From the NCBI GenBank assembly GCA_001600415.1, contig BCJX01000011.1, positions 241,029 through 305,028 on the forward strand: a stretch of 64,000 bases of DNA, in the 5' to 3' direction. Origin of the DNA: Pascua guehoae (Eukaryota > Basidiomycota > Tremellomycetes > Trichosporonales > Trichosporonaceae). Both the position numbers and the translations under genes were made by a program. The notes beneath the pieces are model-generated. The model had not been told where the DNA came from and ran no database searches. It was given only the letters and a program-made list of their open reading frames with translations. Below are positions 20,631-32,722 of the stretch, piece after piece. Within the stretch, counting starts at the first letter, position 1. Every line of letters begins with the position of its first letter.

Positions 20631-21107
20631 ACGTAGACTCTTGTTCTGTATGCACTACTCTGACGCGGCTGGAGCGAGAGGGCGCTAGGTTGAGTGGGGT
20701 CGTAGAGGACGCCAGTGGCTGCGGGCCAGTTGTTGTGTTGTAAGGGAGACGAGCTCATGAGCTGTCGGCTGGCTAGTTGCCGAATGCAGGGGCGGATTGA
20801 GACGGGCAGGAATAGCGGCAATAGCACACTGGTCTGTCTGCTTGACCATCAAAGAGCTCCGGAGCGTCCCAGAGTTCTCGAGCAGAAATGAGCCCTGGTC
20901 GAAAGAGTTCTGGTCGAGTACGAACCCGCTGCCCAGCTCACCTGACGCACACCAATAATACGCAGCTGCTCCGCGCCCGCACTAATCCCACAACACCATT
21001 ACACACCCGCCCCAGCCCTTCCTCCGTACTGACACACCACATGCCCCCCTGTCCCAGGAGCCTCTCTCCCCCGCCTGTAGTATGAGTCATGAATGGATGC
21101 AATGCAA
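20631..21107. other. Convergent intergenic region
   Basis: 477 bp between the ends of GRX5 (+) and NAM9 (-). No gene seen. Confidence 0.5.
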
Positions 21108-22917
21108 CTACTTCCTATCGCTCGAGCGCTGGGGGTCCATGAGCCTGGCGCGGCGCCTGGGCCGCATGCGCGGCGCAACCTTCTGGTACCACTCCCAGGT
21201 GAGCGACATGAGGTGTCCGTCTGCGTCGTAGGGCGAGGGCACTTCAGAGTATCCGGGGCGCGCGGTCGGGTGGCGAATGTAGACGGCCGAGCACGTCAGG
21301 TAGGACGGCAAAATGTAGGCCGGGACAAAGATGTTTGGCTGCGCATAGTCGGGCAGCTTGAAGTAGGCGCCTGGCGCGAGGGGTTCGGGCGTAGTTGCGT
21401 CCGACGCAGATTCGGATGCAGGCTTGGACTCGACCTCGGCCTCGGCCTCGCCCTCGCGCGCCGCCTCGGCCGCGGCCGCGCCGTCTGCCGCTGCCTCCTC
21501 GCCCGCGAGCTCGGCCGCCTCGAGCTTGGCCGCCTCGGACGCCTCTGCCTCGGCCTCGGCCGCAGCCTCTGCGCTGTCCACCTCTGCCTCGCCGCTCTCG
21601 CCCTCGCCCTCGCCCTCGCCCTCGCCCTCGCCCTCGTCCGCAATCGTCGCCTCCTTTAGTGACGGGTTGAGCATCGGGATCGCCTTGGGGTCGATGCTGA
21701 ACAGGTCGCCGGGGTTCAGGAGCGTGTTGGGATTCCGGCACTGGGGGTTAGGGCTGGTCGTCGTGGGGGGTTTGTTGGGTTGGGAGCACCGCTTGAATGT
21801 AGTGGAAGCTGGGCCACGGGTACCCATTTCCAGCATCCTCTTTCCGTCTCTGCACCAGGTGGGCAAGCACGTCACATTGGCGGTATCCTCGTCTCCACTC
21901 CACAATAGCTGCTTCTGGCCCTCCTTTCTGGCCCTCTTTGAGCCAACTGGGGCAGCCCAATTGTCCCTACGCCCTCCCCGTCACACGTGAGGGATCAGGC
22001 AAGCCTCCCCAATCGCTGTATCTCCTCCCCGTGTCGACGACAAGACACTCCCACTTGTCCTTCGTGCCCCTCTTCGACTGGACACTCGCCCAGCCCCTTA
22101 TCCGCCCCGCCGTGGTCAACCAGGTCCCGCCGCGGCCAACCAGGCTACGCCGCCAACCAAGCTACGCCGCTCCACCTAATACCCGCGCCGCTGCGGCTAT
22201 TACCCGCCCTCGGCAAACCGGACACCACAGGGCAAACACCCCAAACAGCAAACACTCACCACATGGCCGTTCAACTTGACATGCCCGTGGACGACAAACG
22301 ACCGTCCCTGCCAGACACTCTGCGCAAAGCACGAGCGAAAGATGAGCACATCGAGGCGGCGCTCAGTCTCTGCAAACATCATGGACCCAACGGGCGAGTC
22401 TGCCTGCTGCTCCATTTTGGCAATGCGCTTTTCGACCTCTGTCCGTCCTCCGGCGCGCTGGCGGCCCTCGACCCACTTGCCGAGCTCGGACGACGCGAGC
22501 GCCGCGTGGCCCCCGTCGTTGCGGATCAGCGGCAGCGCGTCGGGCAGGTACCAGCGCTCAAAGACGGTCGCGCCCAGGTGGTCGGCGTGGTAGCCCTTTG
22601 TGAGCCGCTTGGCCATCCACCGCTGCTGGTAAATCGACTTTTGGGTGCGTGTAAAGTCGGTCTCTGAGAAAATGGGCGACTCGGGCTGGGTTCGCAGCCA
22701 CATGCTGTACAGGTTTTCGGGCGCCCAGCTCTGGAGTAGTGTTAGTGACTTGCTCCCATGTCCTTGTCTCTCCAGGGGACCAGGGGTTGGACCACCCACC
22801 ACCCCCGTTAACCCCCAGCTACGCCGAAGGAAGCACGAAAACAGCCCAACGTACCATACGCGGGATCAACCGCCGCTTGTTGAGCGGGTTGCGCTTGACT
22901 ACTGAGCGCATCGGCAT
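21108..22917 (-). CDS. NAM9: Mitochondrial small-subunit ribosomal protein uS4m
   Basis: Exons 22855-22917, 22260-22730 and 21108-21740 give 388 aa. The start [16 protein letters not shown] is basic, as in uS4m. The S4 RNA-binding domain is clear: [32 protein letters not shown], then across the splice site [19 protein letters not shown]. After this is a Glu/Gly/Ala-rich insert of about 80 residues (plus-strand 21420-21640), then [20 protein letters not shown] and [11 protein letters not shown], which recover the family C-terminus. The protein binds mitochondrial SSU rRNA. Intron 2 is 519 nt, long for this window. The splice inside HVV/CRNPNT restores the family alignment exactly. Confidence 0.93.
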
Positions 22918-23525
22918 GGTGGGCGGGTGTCGTGTGCTGCGGGGTCGGGGGTTGCGTCAAAGGCCACACAAAAAGTCGGACAGACGAGGTCGTCCACAAG
23001 TTGGATGAAACCCGACATCTTGCGGCTCGAGTGGGATGCTCACCGTGGGAAATTAGGGTGCCACGTGGCGGAGAATGGAGGGAAAACCTCTGTGCGCCCC
23101 AGTGTGGCACTTGGCACAAGCCAGTTGCCGCTGTAGCTGCGAGACATACTTCATCTGTCCTTCTTAGGCCTTCTTGCATGCATATCACCTGGTGTTGGAC
23201 ACGCGTCGTGGTCATGCTATGATCAGTCGTTACTGCACTGCCTTGTATGCCTTGAGGTATAAATCGGCGTCAGTGACGGGTGACAAAGTTTGCGATGGTC
23301 GGTACCCTGCACTTATCAGACTGAGGGACGGTTGCCTCCTTGCCAACTACCACGGCACCTGTATGCGTTGCCGCACTACCTCGACCCAACCCGAGTAGTA
23401 CAAACGCGGACGCATCTACCGTCGAGCGTGATGCACAATGCTGCATGACTGTATAGGAATAACAATGCAACCTCCGGGCTTCGCCACCCGCCGCAACTCT
23501 TGCCCCATCCCGACTCCGCCCCCGC
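22918..23525. other. Intergenic region upstream of NAM9
   Basis: 608 bp between NAM9 and MPP10, both minus strand. No gene seen. Confidence 0.5.
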
Positions 23526-26029
23526 TCAGAGCTTGAGCTTTTTCGCATCGTGGCCGTCTCCCTCGTCCCGCTTCTTGCGCTTTGCGTCCTCCTTGGCGCC
23601 CTTGCCAATGACCGTGACACCCCTGCCGCTCTTGACGAGCGACTCGAGGGCCTCGTCCTTTTGCTGCTTGACGCTCTTCTTCTTGCCGTACAGCTGCGCC
23701 GTGGTGGCGAGGCGCGACCGCTCGGCCTTCTTCGCCTTGCGCGCCCTGCTGCGAGCCGCCTTTGCCTCTTCCGGCGTCTGCTCGGAGCGCGCAACAAGAT
23801 CGGACGCCGCGGGTCCGCCAAACAGCTCGTGTGGGGCGAGCATTGTTGTCGCTGCTTGTGTTGGGGGAAGGGCAGACTCCATCGAGGTCGTAGCAATGTT
23901 GTCGATTGTCTTGATCTGGGCTTTGGGCTGGGGGGTTAGCATGGGCCGTCGTGGGGTGTGGTGCCGAGTCGAGAGGGGTCGAGTCGCGTGTAGACCGCCT
24001 GCCGTGGCCACCCTCCGACTCCATCACCCTGCTCGCTCTCCCGCTCACCTGCTTTGGCACAAAGTTGAGACTGCTGAGGGCGTCGAGCTTGTAGCAGATC
24101 TCGTCCCAGATACGGTCAATCTCGTCGTGCTCCTTGCGGAGCTTCTCGTCGCGTGGGTCGGCCTTTGCACCGCCCGACGCGGCCGCCTGGAAGTCGTCCT
24201 CGTAGATTTGTGCGAGCGACTTGGTCGACTGGGTGTCCTGCAGCTCGAACATGCGCGACGGGAGGAAGGGTGTGGGCTCAAACGCGCGGACGCGGACAGG
24301 CGAGTCAAAGTTGTTCTGGAAGTCAGCTTGGGACCAGATGGGGGTCGGAGTGGAGTTTGTGGTAAAGGTTGGGTACCATGGCCGGTGAATGAATACCACA
24401 CTTCCACCCCGCATCTTCACTCACATCCAAGATGCGCTTCTTGATCAGCTCCTCGAGCGTCGCCACGCTCTCCTCGGTAATGGTGGGCACAATCTTTGCC
24501 GTGTGCTCAAAGTCGAGCGTCTCCTCGAGGAGCGAGTTTTCAGGACGTGCGCGCGCACTCGCCTCGCCCATAAGCGTCCAGTCCTTGGGACCCACTGCCT
24601 GCTGCTCGAGCTCGGCAATCTGCGCCGCCAGCTCGCGCTGGCGCTTCTCGTGCGTGCTCATGACGGCCTCGTCGTCCTCATCCTCCGACTCGTCAAACAG
24701 ATCCGTCTTGACGCGGTCCATGACGCCGTACGCCTCGGCCGCGTCGTCTGCGGGAGGCTCGTCGTCGTCGTCCTCATCCTCGTCCTCGGACGCAAAGCGC
24801 GCACGCTTCTTGCCCTTTTTGCTCTTCTTGTCCTCCTTGCCCTTGCCCTTCTTCCCTCCGGGTGCTGGGCGTGTTGGTGCGTCAAAGAAGTCAGAGTACA
24901 TGACCGCTGCAGGTGTCAGTTGCCGCTTCAAGAACTGCATAGAAGCACTCACGCGCATCCTCGTCGCCCTCTTCGAGGAACATTGCGCCCACGTCGTCGA
25001 GCTCGGCCTCGTCGTCCTCATCGCCGCCGAGCGCGCCAGACGTCACACGTCCGGCCTCCTGCTCCTCGGTCAGACGGTTGAACTCGTCAATCGAGAAGAA
25101 GTCGTCGTCGAGTGTCGCGTGGCGTTTGCGCGGCTTTGATGGGCCAGGGGCATATCCGTCGTCGCCGTCGTCGGACGCCGCATCCATGTCAATGTCGGGA
25201 ATGCCCGTGTCGTCGTCGTCTTCCTCGTCGCTCTCTTCTTCTTCTTCGTCCTCGTCGTCGTCATTGTCATCCCCGTCCTCTTCCTCGTCCGATCCCAGCG
25301 AGACGTCCTCATCCGACATGTCGAGCCCCTCGTCGTCGTCCGAGTCGTCGACTTCACTCCCTTCCTCACTCCCGAGGTCACTATCGCTGTCCCCCATGTC
25401 ATATCCCTTCTCCCTCATCATGCGCTCCCACTCTTCGAGCTCCTCCTGAGTGGCCTCGTCCTCGTCGTCCGAGTCGCCAAAGCCGTCCTCGTCATCCTCG
25501 CCATCCTCGTCGTCTTCGCCCTCGCCACCCGTCTCGCCCGCATTGACCTCTTTGACGACCTTGCAGATGCCCTCGTTGCGCAGCTCGAGCTGCTGCCACA
25601 CCTGCTCGGGGTCCATGCCATCCGTCGTAAGCACCGACAGAGGCGTGTACGGCAGCAGTTCCTCGGGAAGGGGTTCGCGCGTCTCGGCCTCCTGCTGCTT
25701 CTTTGTGGAGGAACGGAGCTGGACCGACGGTGGCTGGAGGATCGATACGAGGAAGGGGTGCAGGTGGGGGTGCGACTTTGGCTCCAATGACAATGCTGCA
25801 CGAGTTAGCAACCTGCGGCGCGTCCAGGCCGAGAGCTGTTGCCAAGTCAGAGACCAAACACCAAACACTAACCAAGATCAAAGACACATTTCGCCGCGTC
25901 CAGCGCGCCCGTCGCCAGCTCGTCGTCGCCGCCCACCGCGAGGGTGTGTTCCTTGCGATCGAGGAGCTCGGCAAACTGGTCGAGCTTGGTCGGGATCTCG
26001 CTCGCGCGCTCCGATGCTGCCTGCGACAT
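23526..26029 (-). CDS. MPP10: U3 small nucleolar ribonucleoprotein Mpp10
   Basis: Exons 25873-26029, 24953-25795, 24425-24906, 24049-24315 and 23526-23927 give 716 aa. The first half is dominated by Asp/Glu runs with Ser (about residues 120-260), as in other Mpp10. Family blocks follow: PVMYSDFFDAP, NSLLEETLDFEHTAKIVPTI, RVRAFEPTPFLPSRMFELQD, KSLAQIYEDDF, IDRIWDEICYKLDALSSLNF, and a Lys-rich tail ending KKLKL. Mpp10 binds Imp3 and Imp4 in the SSU processome and is required for the A0-A2 cleavages of pre-rRNA in the nucleolus. Introns are 77, 46, 109 and 121 nt; the donor of intron 1 is GTTAGT. All phases close. Confidence 0.95.
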
Positions 26030-28021
26030 GGTCGGTGGTGGTGCGTTGGGTGACTGTCAACTGGAGCTTGTCGAGGTGACCGAAATGTGGAGGTGACAAC
26101 AGAATTTTGAACAATGCAACCCGATGTGGCCCCAGTCGCAGGTGGCGGAAGCAATTTCCCGTGCCTGGGTCGACAGAGTTGGTCCAACGCCACTCGAGCC
26201 CTGGTGTGTCCCCCAACGTTGTCAACATTGTCAACATTGTCAACAGCAACAACGTCTCCAACGACTACAGTATACACCAGTTGGGCCTCAAACCACGCCC
26301 AAAGGATAGCAGAGAGTGTGGAGGCGCATGACAGACGGGTTGCTTCCCACTCACAATTACTGAAGCACCGACAGTCCCTCTCAGTGCCATTGGGACGTGG
26401 GTGGGAGCGCCAGTTGCTCGTGCAGCATGGCCACACGGACGGCGGCCGGGGTTTCGCGCTTATGTGTCTGGTTTTACAGAGAAATATGCTAAACGGGTCC
26501 TGTGGACAGCAGTCGAGGCAGGTATGCAACAGTCCTCCTCAGGATCCGGCCAGAGTTGCCCGGGACCCATGACGGATCCAAGCTTGAATGGCCACCCACG
26601 TTCACGCCCTCGCTCAGCTGTGGTGCAATCTGTAGAGGAAATGGTGTAGGTGTGTGCCACGTCGAAGGGGCATATAGTTGTGCGTCGCAGGCGTCTTGTA
26701 TTCTGCTTGTTCCGCTGGTCTATTCCGGGATCGTCTAGCCCGGCCAGGCTTGTTCGTGTCCGTCCCCTTCGCCCTCGTGCTCACCCGTGAGACCGGTCGC
26801 TGGTTCTGGACTACAGACACTGCACACAGCTCAGCAGGCAAGGGACAAGTGTCAGATCTAACACATTGGGCGTCAACTTCAAGAGGACACGGACAGGCCG
26901 CGTGTGACGGGTGTGGTTGACTCGCGGCGGGAGGGATTGAAGCTCGATTTGAGATGTCCTCGTCTTGACCCGGTATGAGACGTCGAGGACAACGCCCCGC
27001 GCTGATTCCTGGGAATTGTAGCCATGTACATACATAGCATGCGTTACGTCCGGAACAACTCTGTACTCTGTGGCAATACAACTGGTGGTAGCATTCGAGG
27101 TGCCAACCCGAGCCAACCCGAGCCTGTCGCGTAATTATTGTTCATTGCAGTGTCTTGATCAAGTGGCATCGTCCAAGACACGTTGTAAAACCCAGTGTCG
27201 GCATACACTCTGCAGTCGCCCCTCCATTGTTAGGCGGCATCCACAGCCCTGTAGTGATGCCTGGGCGTGCTGGCACAGCACGACAAGGGCCACTCTGCTG
27301 CTCTGGATCGCCTTGAGCCTGGTTTTCTAGGCTTCTCGTACCTGATGAGAAGGAGATGGATGAGCGTGTGGAGATCTAGAAATGTGACCTCGCCCGGGTA
27401 GTCGAGACGACAGGGGTAGCCGGCGCGCACGCGAGGGCTTATCAGTCCACACCACACCGCTCTTGTTCCGCCATGTCCGCCATGGATAGAGGGAGGATGA
27501 CCTTCTTTTCCCCTTGACGATATTATGGAATTCTGGACCTTTGGAATTGTCGACCTTGACAGCGCCCGCCTTGCCGCCCAACCATAAGGAATGCGGTACG
27601 CGTACGCCATCATGTCATGGCTGGCGAGTGAAGGGCACAATGAACCCCCCAATGGACGTCGAACAACCAACATGCTACTGTCATCGACGTGTCTTGTCGC
27701 GCACACAGGTACACGGGGGGCTACGCTCCATTCCACCGCCCCGGCACACGGCACAGGGCGTACGAGACGCGGCCGCGTGCGGGCCAGGCTGGCCGGGGGC
27801 CATGGGCGAGATCCCACCGGCGACACGAGCGCGACGAGGTGACCGGGTGACCTGACACCATACCATACCACACCATGGACCGGCCGGCCATGGTGAGAAC
27901 GTCTCAAGAACCCCATACCTCGACTTTGAGGGTTGCTAAAGCTGTGCGCCTCCAACGACTTTACGCTTCGCTTACCCTCACCCTCACCCTCACCCCTGCT
28001 CATAACTCGTAGCACCGACCC
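26030..28021. other. 2-kb intergenic region
   Basis: Upstream of both MPP10 (-) and the ubiquitin-like gene (+). A run of ATTGTCAAC repeats lies at 26217-26245 and an ACCCTCACCCTCACCC run at 27974-27992. ORFs here lack family signal or consistent codon bias, so I call no gene. Confidence 0.5.
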
Positions 28022-28831
28022 ATGTCTTCCGACCTCCCCCGCGTTTCTCCCCTCTGCCAGCCTTCCAGCTACAGCCTCGCTGCCCCAAGCACAAGTACAA
28101 GCACAAGTACAAGCACAAGCACAAGCACAAGCACAAGCACGAGCACGAGCACAAGCACAAGCACGAGCACGAGCACGAGCGCAAGCCTGCCGCCACCGGC
28201 TCGCTGTCCGCTGTGCAACAGAGCCAAGATGCGCGCGCGGACCGACGTCGACCGTGTACATCCCCCCGAGTACGCGGCGCCGAGCTCGAATTCGAGCCCG
28301 ACCCCCGAGCCACTCGCCCCGTCGCGACGCAGGACTGTGACAGTACCGCTTGCCGCGATTTTCCTGCCGGGCCCACACACGGGTCCGCTGACGCCGGGCT
28401 CGTCCGAGTCGGACGCGGATACTCTCCCCGCTCTCCCCGCTCTCGCCGTCCCCGCGCCCATGTCTGCCACGCCGCCGACACCCCCGACGGACCCCGAGTC
28501 TATGGACCTGCCTGACCCAGACCCGACGGACGCAACACGCCCAGTCCCAACACCCACAGCACACCACACACACACCCTCTCACACCCAGGGCGCATGCCG
28601 CAGGTCTGGCTCACGTTCCGCCTCGCGCACGCCGACGGGCGCGATCTCACGGTGCCCATGATTGTCCACCACCGCGTGCACGACTATATCCCGCTCATTC
28701 GGCACCAGCTGGGTCTCGGGCTGGGGCTGCGGTTTGTCTATGCGGGCGTCCTCGTGCGGCCTGAGGATACGCCGCTGAGTCTGGGGATCCGGGGGCCGGA
28801 TGTCGTCGAGGTCGTTGGGGGCGAGGTTTAG
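28022..28831 (+). CDS. Ubiquitin-like-domain protein with Ser-Thr repeat N-terminus
   Basis: Intronless, 269 aa. Residues about 22-58 are an almost pure Ser-Thr run encoded by AGCACA/AGCACG hexamers. A CPLCNRAK Cys pair follows, then a long Pro/Thr/Ser-rich acidic linker. The last 80 residues form a ubiquitin-like fold: VWLTFRLAHADGRDLTVPM, a helix HHRVHDYIPLIRHQLG, LRFVYAGVLVRPEDTPLSLG and a closing GPDVVEVV. The pattern of large strand, helix, and 'F-G-R-x-D-T-P' turn resembles SUMO and the SUMO-like domains of Rad60/Esc2. There is no C-terminal Gly-Gly, so it is not a conjugated modifier; a scaffold role binding UBC9 is one possibility. Confidence 0.75.
   Translation: MSSDLPRVSPLCQPSSYSLAAPSTSTSTSTSTSTSTSTSTSTSTSTSTSTSTSASLPPPARCPLCNRAKMRARTDVDRVHPPEYAAPSSNSSPTPEPLAPSRRRTVTVPLAAIFLPGPHTGPLTPGSSESDADTLPALPALAVPAPMSATPPTPPTDPESMDLPDPDPTDATRPVPTPTAHHTHTLSHPGRMPQVWLTFRLAHADGRDLTVPMIVHHRVHDYIPLIRHQLGLGLGLRFVYAGVLVRPEDTPLSLGIRGPDVVEVVGGEV
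28085..28182 (+). repeat. AGCACA/AGCACG hexamer tract, coding
   Basis: About sixteen AGCAC(A/G)-type hexamers, with AGTACA variants at the 5' end, encoding the Ser-Thr run of the ubiquitin-like protein. Confidence 0.9.
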
Positions 28832-28854
28832 GTGGGGGGTGCGGGTTGGTGGGG

Positions 28855-28855
<1 letters not shown>

Positions 28856-28914
<59 letters not shown>
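28856..28914. repeat. 59-nt poly-G run
   Basis: 59 consecutive G begin 24 bp after the stop codon of the ubiquitin-like gene. The true length cannot be trusted from an assembly. Confidence 0.9.
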
Positions 28915-28915
<1 letters not shown>

Positions 28916-29828
28916 GGGTGTGTGTGTGAAAGGTGAAGTGTGCAAGGTGAGTTTGGTGGCGTGCACGTACCAAGGCTGACCTTAGCGGGGGTCAATGGTT
29001 AGCAAGGCGTATCTCGGGTTGGGAAGACGGCAAGAGTAGATTTAATGAGTGGGCGTATTAGTATTCGGTACTGTTGTCGAGTGTTCTGGGTTGGGCGGAG
29101 AGCCATGGTAGTAGACACTGGCAATAATTGTGCGTGTCCTGTACAGTGATGATCATTTAATGCCCTCTTCATGCCACTCGCACCTTGTTGAACAGGCTGC
29201 TGTGAACTGTTGATGACAAGAGTAGCAGAAGCGTGTCTCAGCCATACACGCGAGTAGGAGCTCGCGGCAGCATGACCAGTTGAACATACTCATTGCGTCT
29301 CTTTGTCTCCTGCTGCATTGTATCCCCGACGGGTTAAATGCTCGGTGGGAGTATCCAGCTCTTCAGCGTGAGTCTCTGGACACGCTCGGTCGACCAGCCT
29401 GCCCAGCGTGGCAGTGTGAAACATGTCCAAAGTGGAAGTGAGTGCCGGGCACACTAAGTGAAGGTCTGCTCTACAACAAGGAATATGCGTACCCAGCTAG
29501 TGAATGGGGTCTGGTTGGACATTCATCAAAGAGGCAACGTGTCATGGGTGGTTAGTGGCGCTGTTAGGACACACTCAGTCGATGAGTATTTTCCCCGTGG
29601 TCAAGGACACAGGACACAAGCTCACGAACCCGTCACGGGCCGCCTTGCACCCATGGCCACCAAGGCCCCAAAATGCCTCCCTCCCTCCCTACCCCAGCGC
29701 GTCAAAGAATCCATGCCGTGAAGACACCACATTCTACAGTTTAGTTGTGGCTACTTTCTCTCATCCCTCTACTTTGGGTAGTGCGGCGCCGAGCTGCGAG
29801 CACGCGCGTACTTTTCCCCTACTCTGCT
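28915..29828. other. Convergent intergenic region
   Basis: About 900 bp between the ubiquitin-like gene (+) and SEC27 (-). No gene seen. Confidence 0.5.
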
Positions 29829-32722
29829 CTACTTGAACTTGGATGGTGATGGCGCCTTGACGGGGGACGGCGTCCTCGAGAGGGGCTTGGTGGGGGATGG
29901 CGAGCGTGCCTTTGTTGGCGATGGGGTGCGGGGGTGCTGGACGGCGAGGCCGGCGACACCGTGGGACAGCTGGTCAACGTTGCTGTCGACCATGACGCCC
30001 GATCCCTCAGAGTCAAACGGGCCCTCGGGGAAGAGGTCGCTGTCCTCGTCTGGGTCGGCAATCGTGGCGGCAACCTTGGCCTTGCCCTGGCTGTCGAGGT
30101 CGGCGCGCCACTGCTTGACGAGCGAGCCTGCGAGGGCGGGGTTGTACGTGCGCGCCATGAGCGCGGCTTCAGGGAGGCGGTCGGTGGCAGCGAGGAGCTC
30201 GACGCACGACTTGCTGTCGCCGAGCTGGAGGTAAGCAGCAAACGCAATATTGTTGGCGCCCTTTTCGCGCGCCAGAGCTGCGAGGCGCTCGAGACCCTCG
30301 CGGTCCGACAACGACGTGTACAGCAGCAACAGCGCTGGCAAGTCTTTCGACTTTTCAAACGCCTCGCGCGCAAGGTCCATTTGCCATGCTGCCATGGCAT
30401 TGTTGCCAATCATCTTCCACTTTGGCTCCGAGCCCGACTCTGGCGCCGCACGCAGCAGCGTGAGTGCCGTGTCGAGGTCGTTGATGGCAAGGGCAAGCTC
30501 AAACTGGTGCTCGGGGTCGGTCGAGACCTGGAGCGCAATGTCCTGCATGTCCTGCGCCTCGAGGAACCGTGCAACGCGGTTCCGCTGGTCTGCTGGGATG
30601 GTCGCCAGTAGGCGCTCGGCCTCCTCCATGTCGCCCGCCAGCACTGCAATCTGGTACTCGACAACCGACAGCGCGAGCGAGTAGGTCGAAATGTTAAAGT
30701 CCTTGTCGCAGACAAAGATGCGGTTCGACGCAGGGAGGTAGCCGAGCAGGAAGACGGGCTGGTCAAAGTGGTTGATGACATTGGACTGGTCGCCAATCAG
30801 GTAGCACAGACGGTTGTTGGCCGTCGTGTAGATAAAGCACTCGCCAACCCAGCGGCACGTCTTGACGGCCTCTGGGACATCGGCAATAATGTCAAACGCC
30901 TCTTCAACACCCTCGTCGCCAACGACACCCGGGTACGACTGGTACGCCTCGCGGTTGAAGCGCAGAATGTAAAACGAGTCCTGCGACGTAATGGCCACGA
31001 GGTCGCCCGACGTCGACCACGACACGTTGGTTGCGTCGACCTCGATGCGGCGCACAATGTTTCCAGTCTCCCAGTCCCAGAACATGACAAAGCCAGACCC
31101 GCGCGCGGCGAGGACCGGTCCACTGTGCAGGCCATCGACCGCCCACGTGCCAGACGACTTGAGGCTGCCCGACATTTCCTTAAAGTTGCGGTAGCACCGC
31201 ACCTTGGACTTGCCCTCGAGCACGGCGTACGTGTTCGAGTCGGACGCCCACGCAAACGACGTGCCGCTGCCAAACGCCTTGTTGCGCCATGCGAGCGCTG
31301 TGTAGATAATGTACTCGCCGTCGCCACACACGGTCACAAAGCGGCCGTTGGGGCTGTGCTGCAGAGTCTGGGGGTAGACCTCCGTGTTGCCGAGCTCGCG
31401 CAGGTGGATGGGAATGCGCTTGCCGTCCTCGACGGGGTGGCCCTCGGTCCCAACGCTGGACAGGTTGGTGGTGAGAATCTCCGTGTTCTTGGCGTAGACA
31501 AGCTTGCCCGACACATCCATAGACACTGCGGGCTCGTCGCTGCCAATCTTGATGACGACCGCGCCCTGGTCAAAGCCGACAGCGACCTCGTTGCCCGTCT
31601 TGCGGTACGCGACACACCACGCGCGCTCGAGGCCATAGTTGAGAGTGTTCTCCAAGCGGTACGTCGACGAGTTCCAGATCTTGATCGTGCCGTCCTCGGA
31701 TCCAGAGAGGATGATGGGGAGCGAAGGGTGGAAGATGGCAAACGAGACATTGGCAGAGTGCGACTCGAGCGTCTGCACACACGATTTTGCGTGGTAGTCC
31801 CAGATCTTGACGAGGCGGTCGTCACCCGTCGTCACCATGTACGGCTTGTCGCTGCCGTGGTAGTAGTCGACATAGTTGACGCCCTTCTCGTGCGCCTCGA
31901 GGCTAAAGTTGGGCACCGGGCTGCCGAGCGACCACACCTTGACCGTGTGGTCGAGACACGCCGACGCAAACGTCTGTGGGTCCTTGGGGTTGAACGCAAG
32001 CGCCATAATGTAGTGCGTGTGGCCCTCAAAGATCTGAAAGCGTTAACTGGGTGGCCTTCCGACTTGCAATGTGCAAGCAACACTCACCTGGACGCAGCGC
32101 CATCCCTTGTCCCAGTCCCAGCACTTGATGGTCATGTCATCCGAGCCGGTGAGAACGAGGGGGAGCGCGGGGTGGACAGTAAGGCAGCGGATGTAGTCGG
32201 GGTGTGCCTCAAACGAGGTAATCTTCTCGCCAGTCGCAATGTTGTACACTCGCAACTGGAAGTCATCCGAGCCAGAGATGAACTGTGGGTGTCAGTTGTG
32301 CCCGCGTCCGGAGGTAGCCAACTCACCCAGTTCTTGCGCGCAATGTACTTTACACATCGCACTGGCACATCCGTCACCTCAAACGTCTTGATATCGGACT
32401 GTGTTTCATAGTTCCAGATTTTGACCTGGCCGTTACTGGGCATGTTAGACGCGTGTTGCACGAGCTGGGGCCACCAGCGGCGCAAGGCCAAGGACAACAC
32501 ATACTAGAGACCGCAGATGACGTGGGGCTCGGTCGGGTGGAAGTCGACCGACTTGACCCTGTCGGACCGGGCGAGGAGCTTGCGCTAGACAGTGTCAGTA
32601 TGCGTGAACGGGACAGTCAGACTCGGTCTGGAGGATCGGTATTTACCTGGATGTCGAGGAGCATCGGCTGCGACGCGTTAGTGGGACAACATCCAAGACG
32701 AAAGCAAGTATAGGCTCACCAT
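29829..32722 (-). CDS. SEC27: Coatomer (COPI) subunit beta'
   Basis: Six coding exons: 32720-32722 (ATG only), 32647-32667 (21 nt), 32505-32584, 32327-32435, 32088-32282 and 29829-32033; 870 aa. ATG joins to PMLLDIQ and then [20 protein letters not shown], matching the MPLRLDIKRKL start of the family. WD40 repeats fill the N-terminal two thirds ([50 protein letters not shown]). A helical solenoid follows ([33 protein letters not shown]), then a Ser-Pro-Thr-rich tail. Sec27 binds KKxx cargo signals and forms the outer COPI coat with alpha-COP on Golgi-to-ER vesicles. Introns are 52, 62, 69, 44 and 54 nt. Confidence 0.97.

Noticed and set aside
27974..27992. Telomere-like ACCCTC repeats
   Set aside because: Only about three copies, internal, next to a gene; no telomeric array.
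27230..28573. 447-aa open frame on the minus strand
   Set aside because: It is antisense to the ubiquitin-like gene, rich in Arg/Cys/Ala runs from the complement of the Ser-Thr hexamers, and shows no family motif.
30768..32411. 547-aa open frame on the plus strand
   Set aside because: Antisense shadow of SEC27; long antisense frames are expected with this GC-rich codon use.
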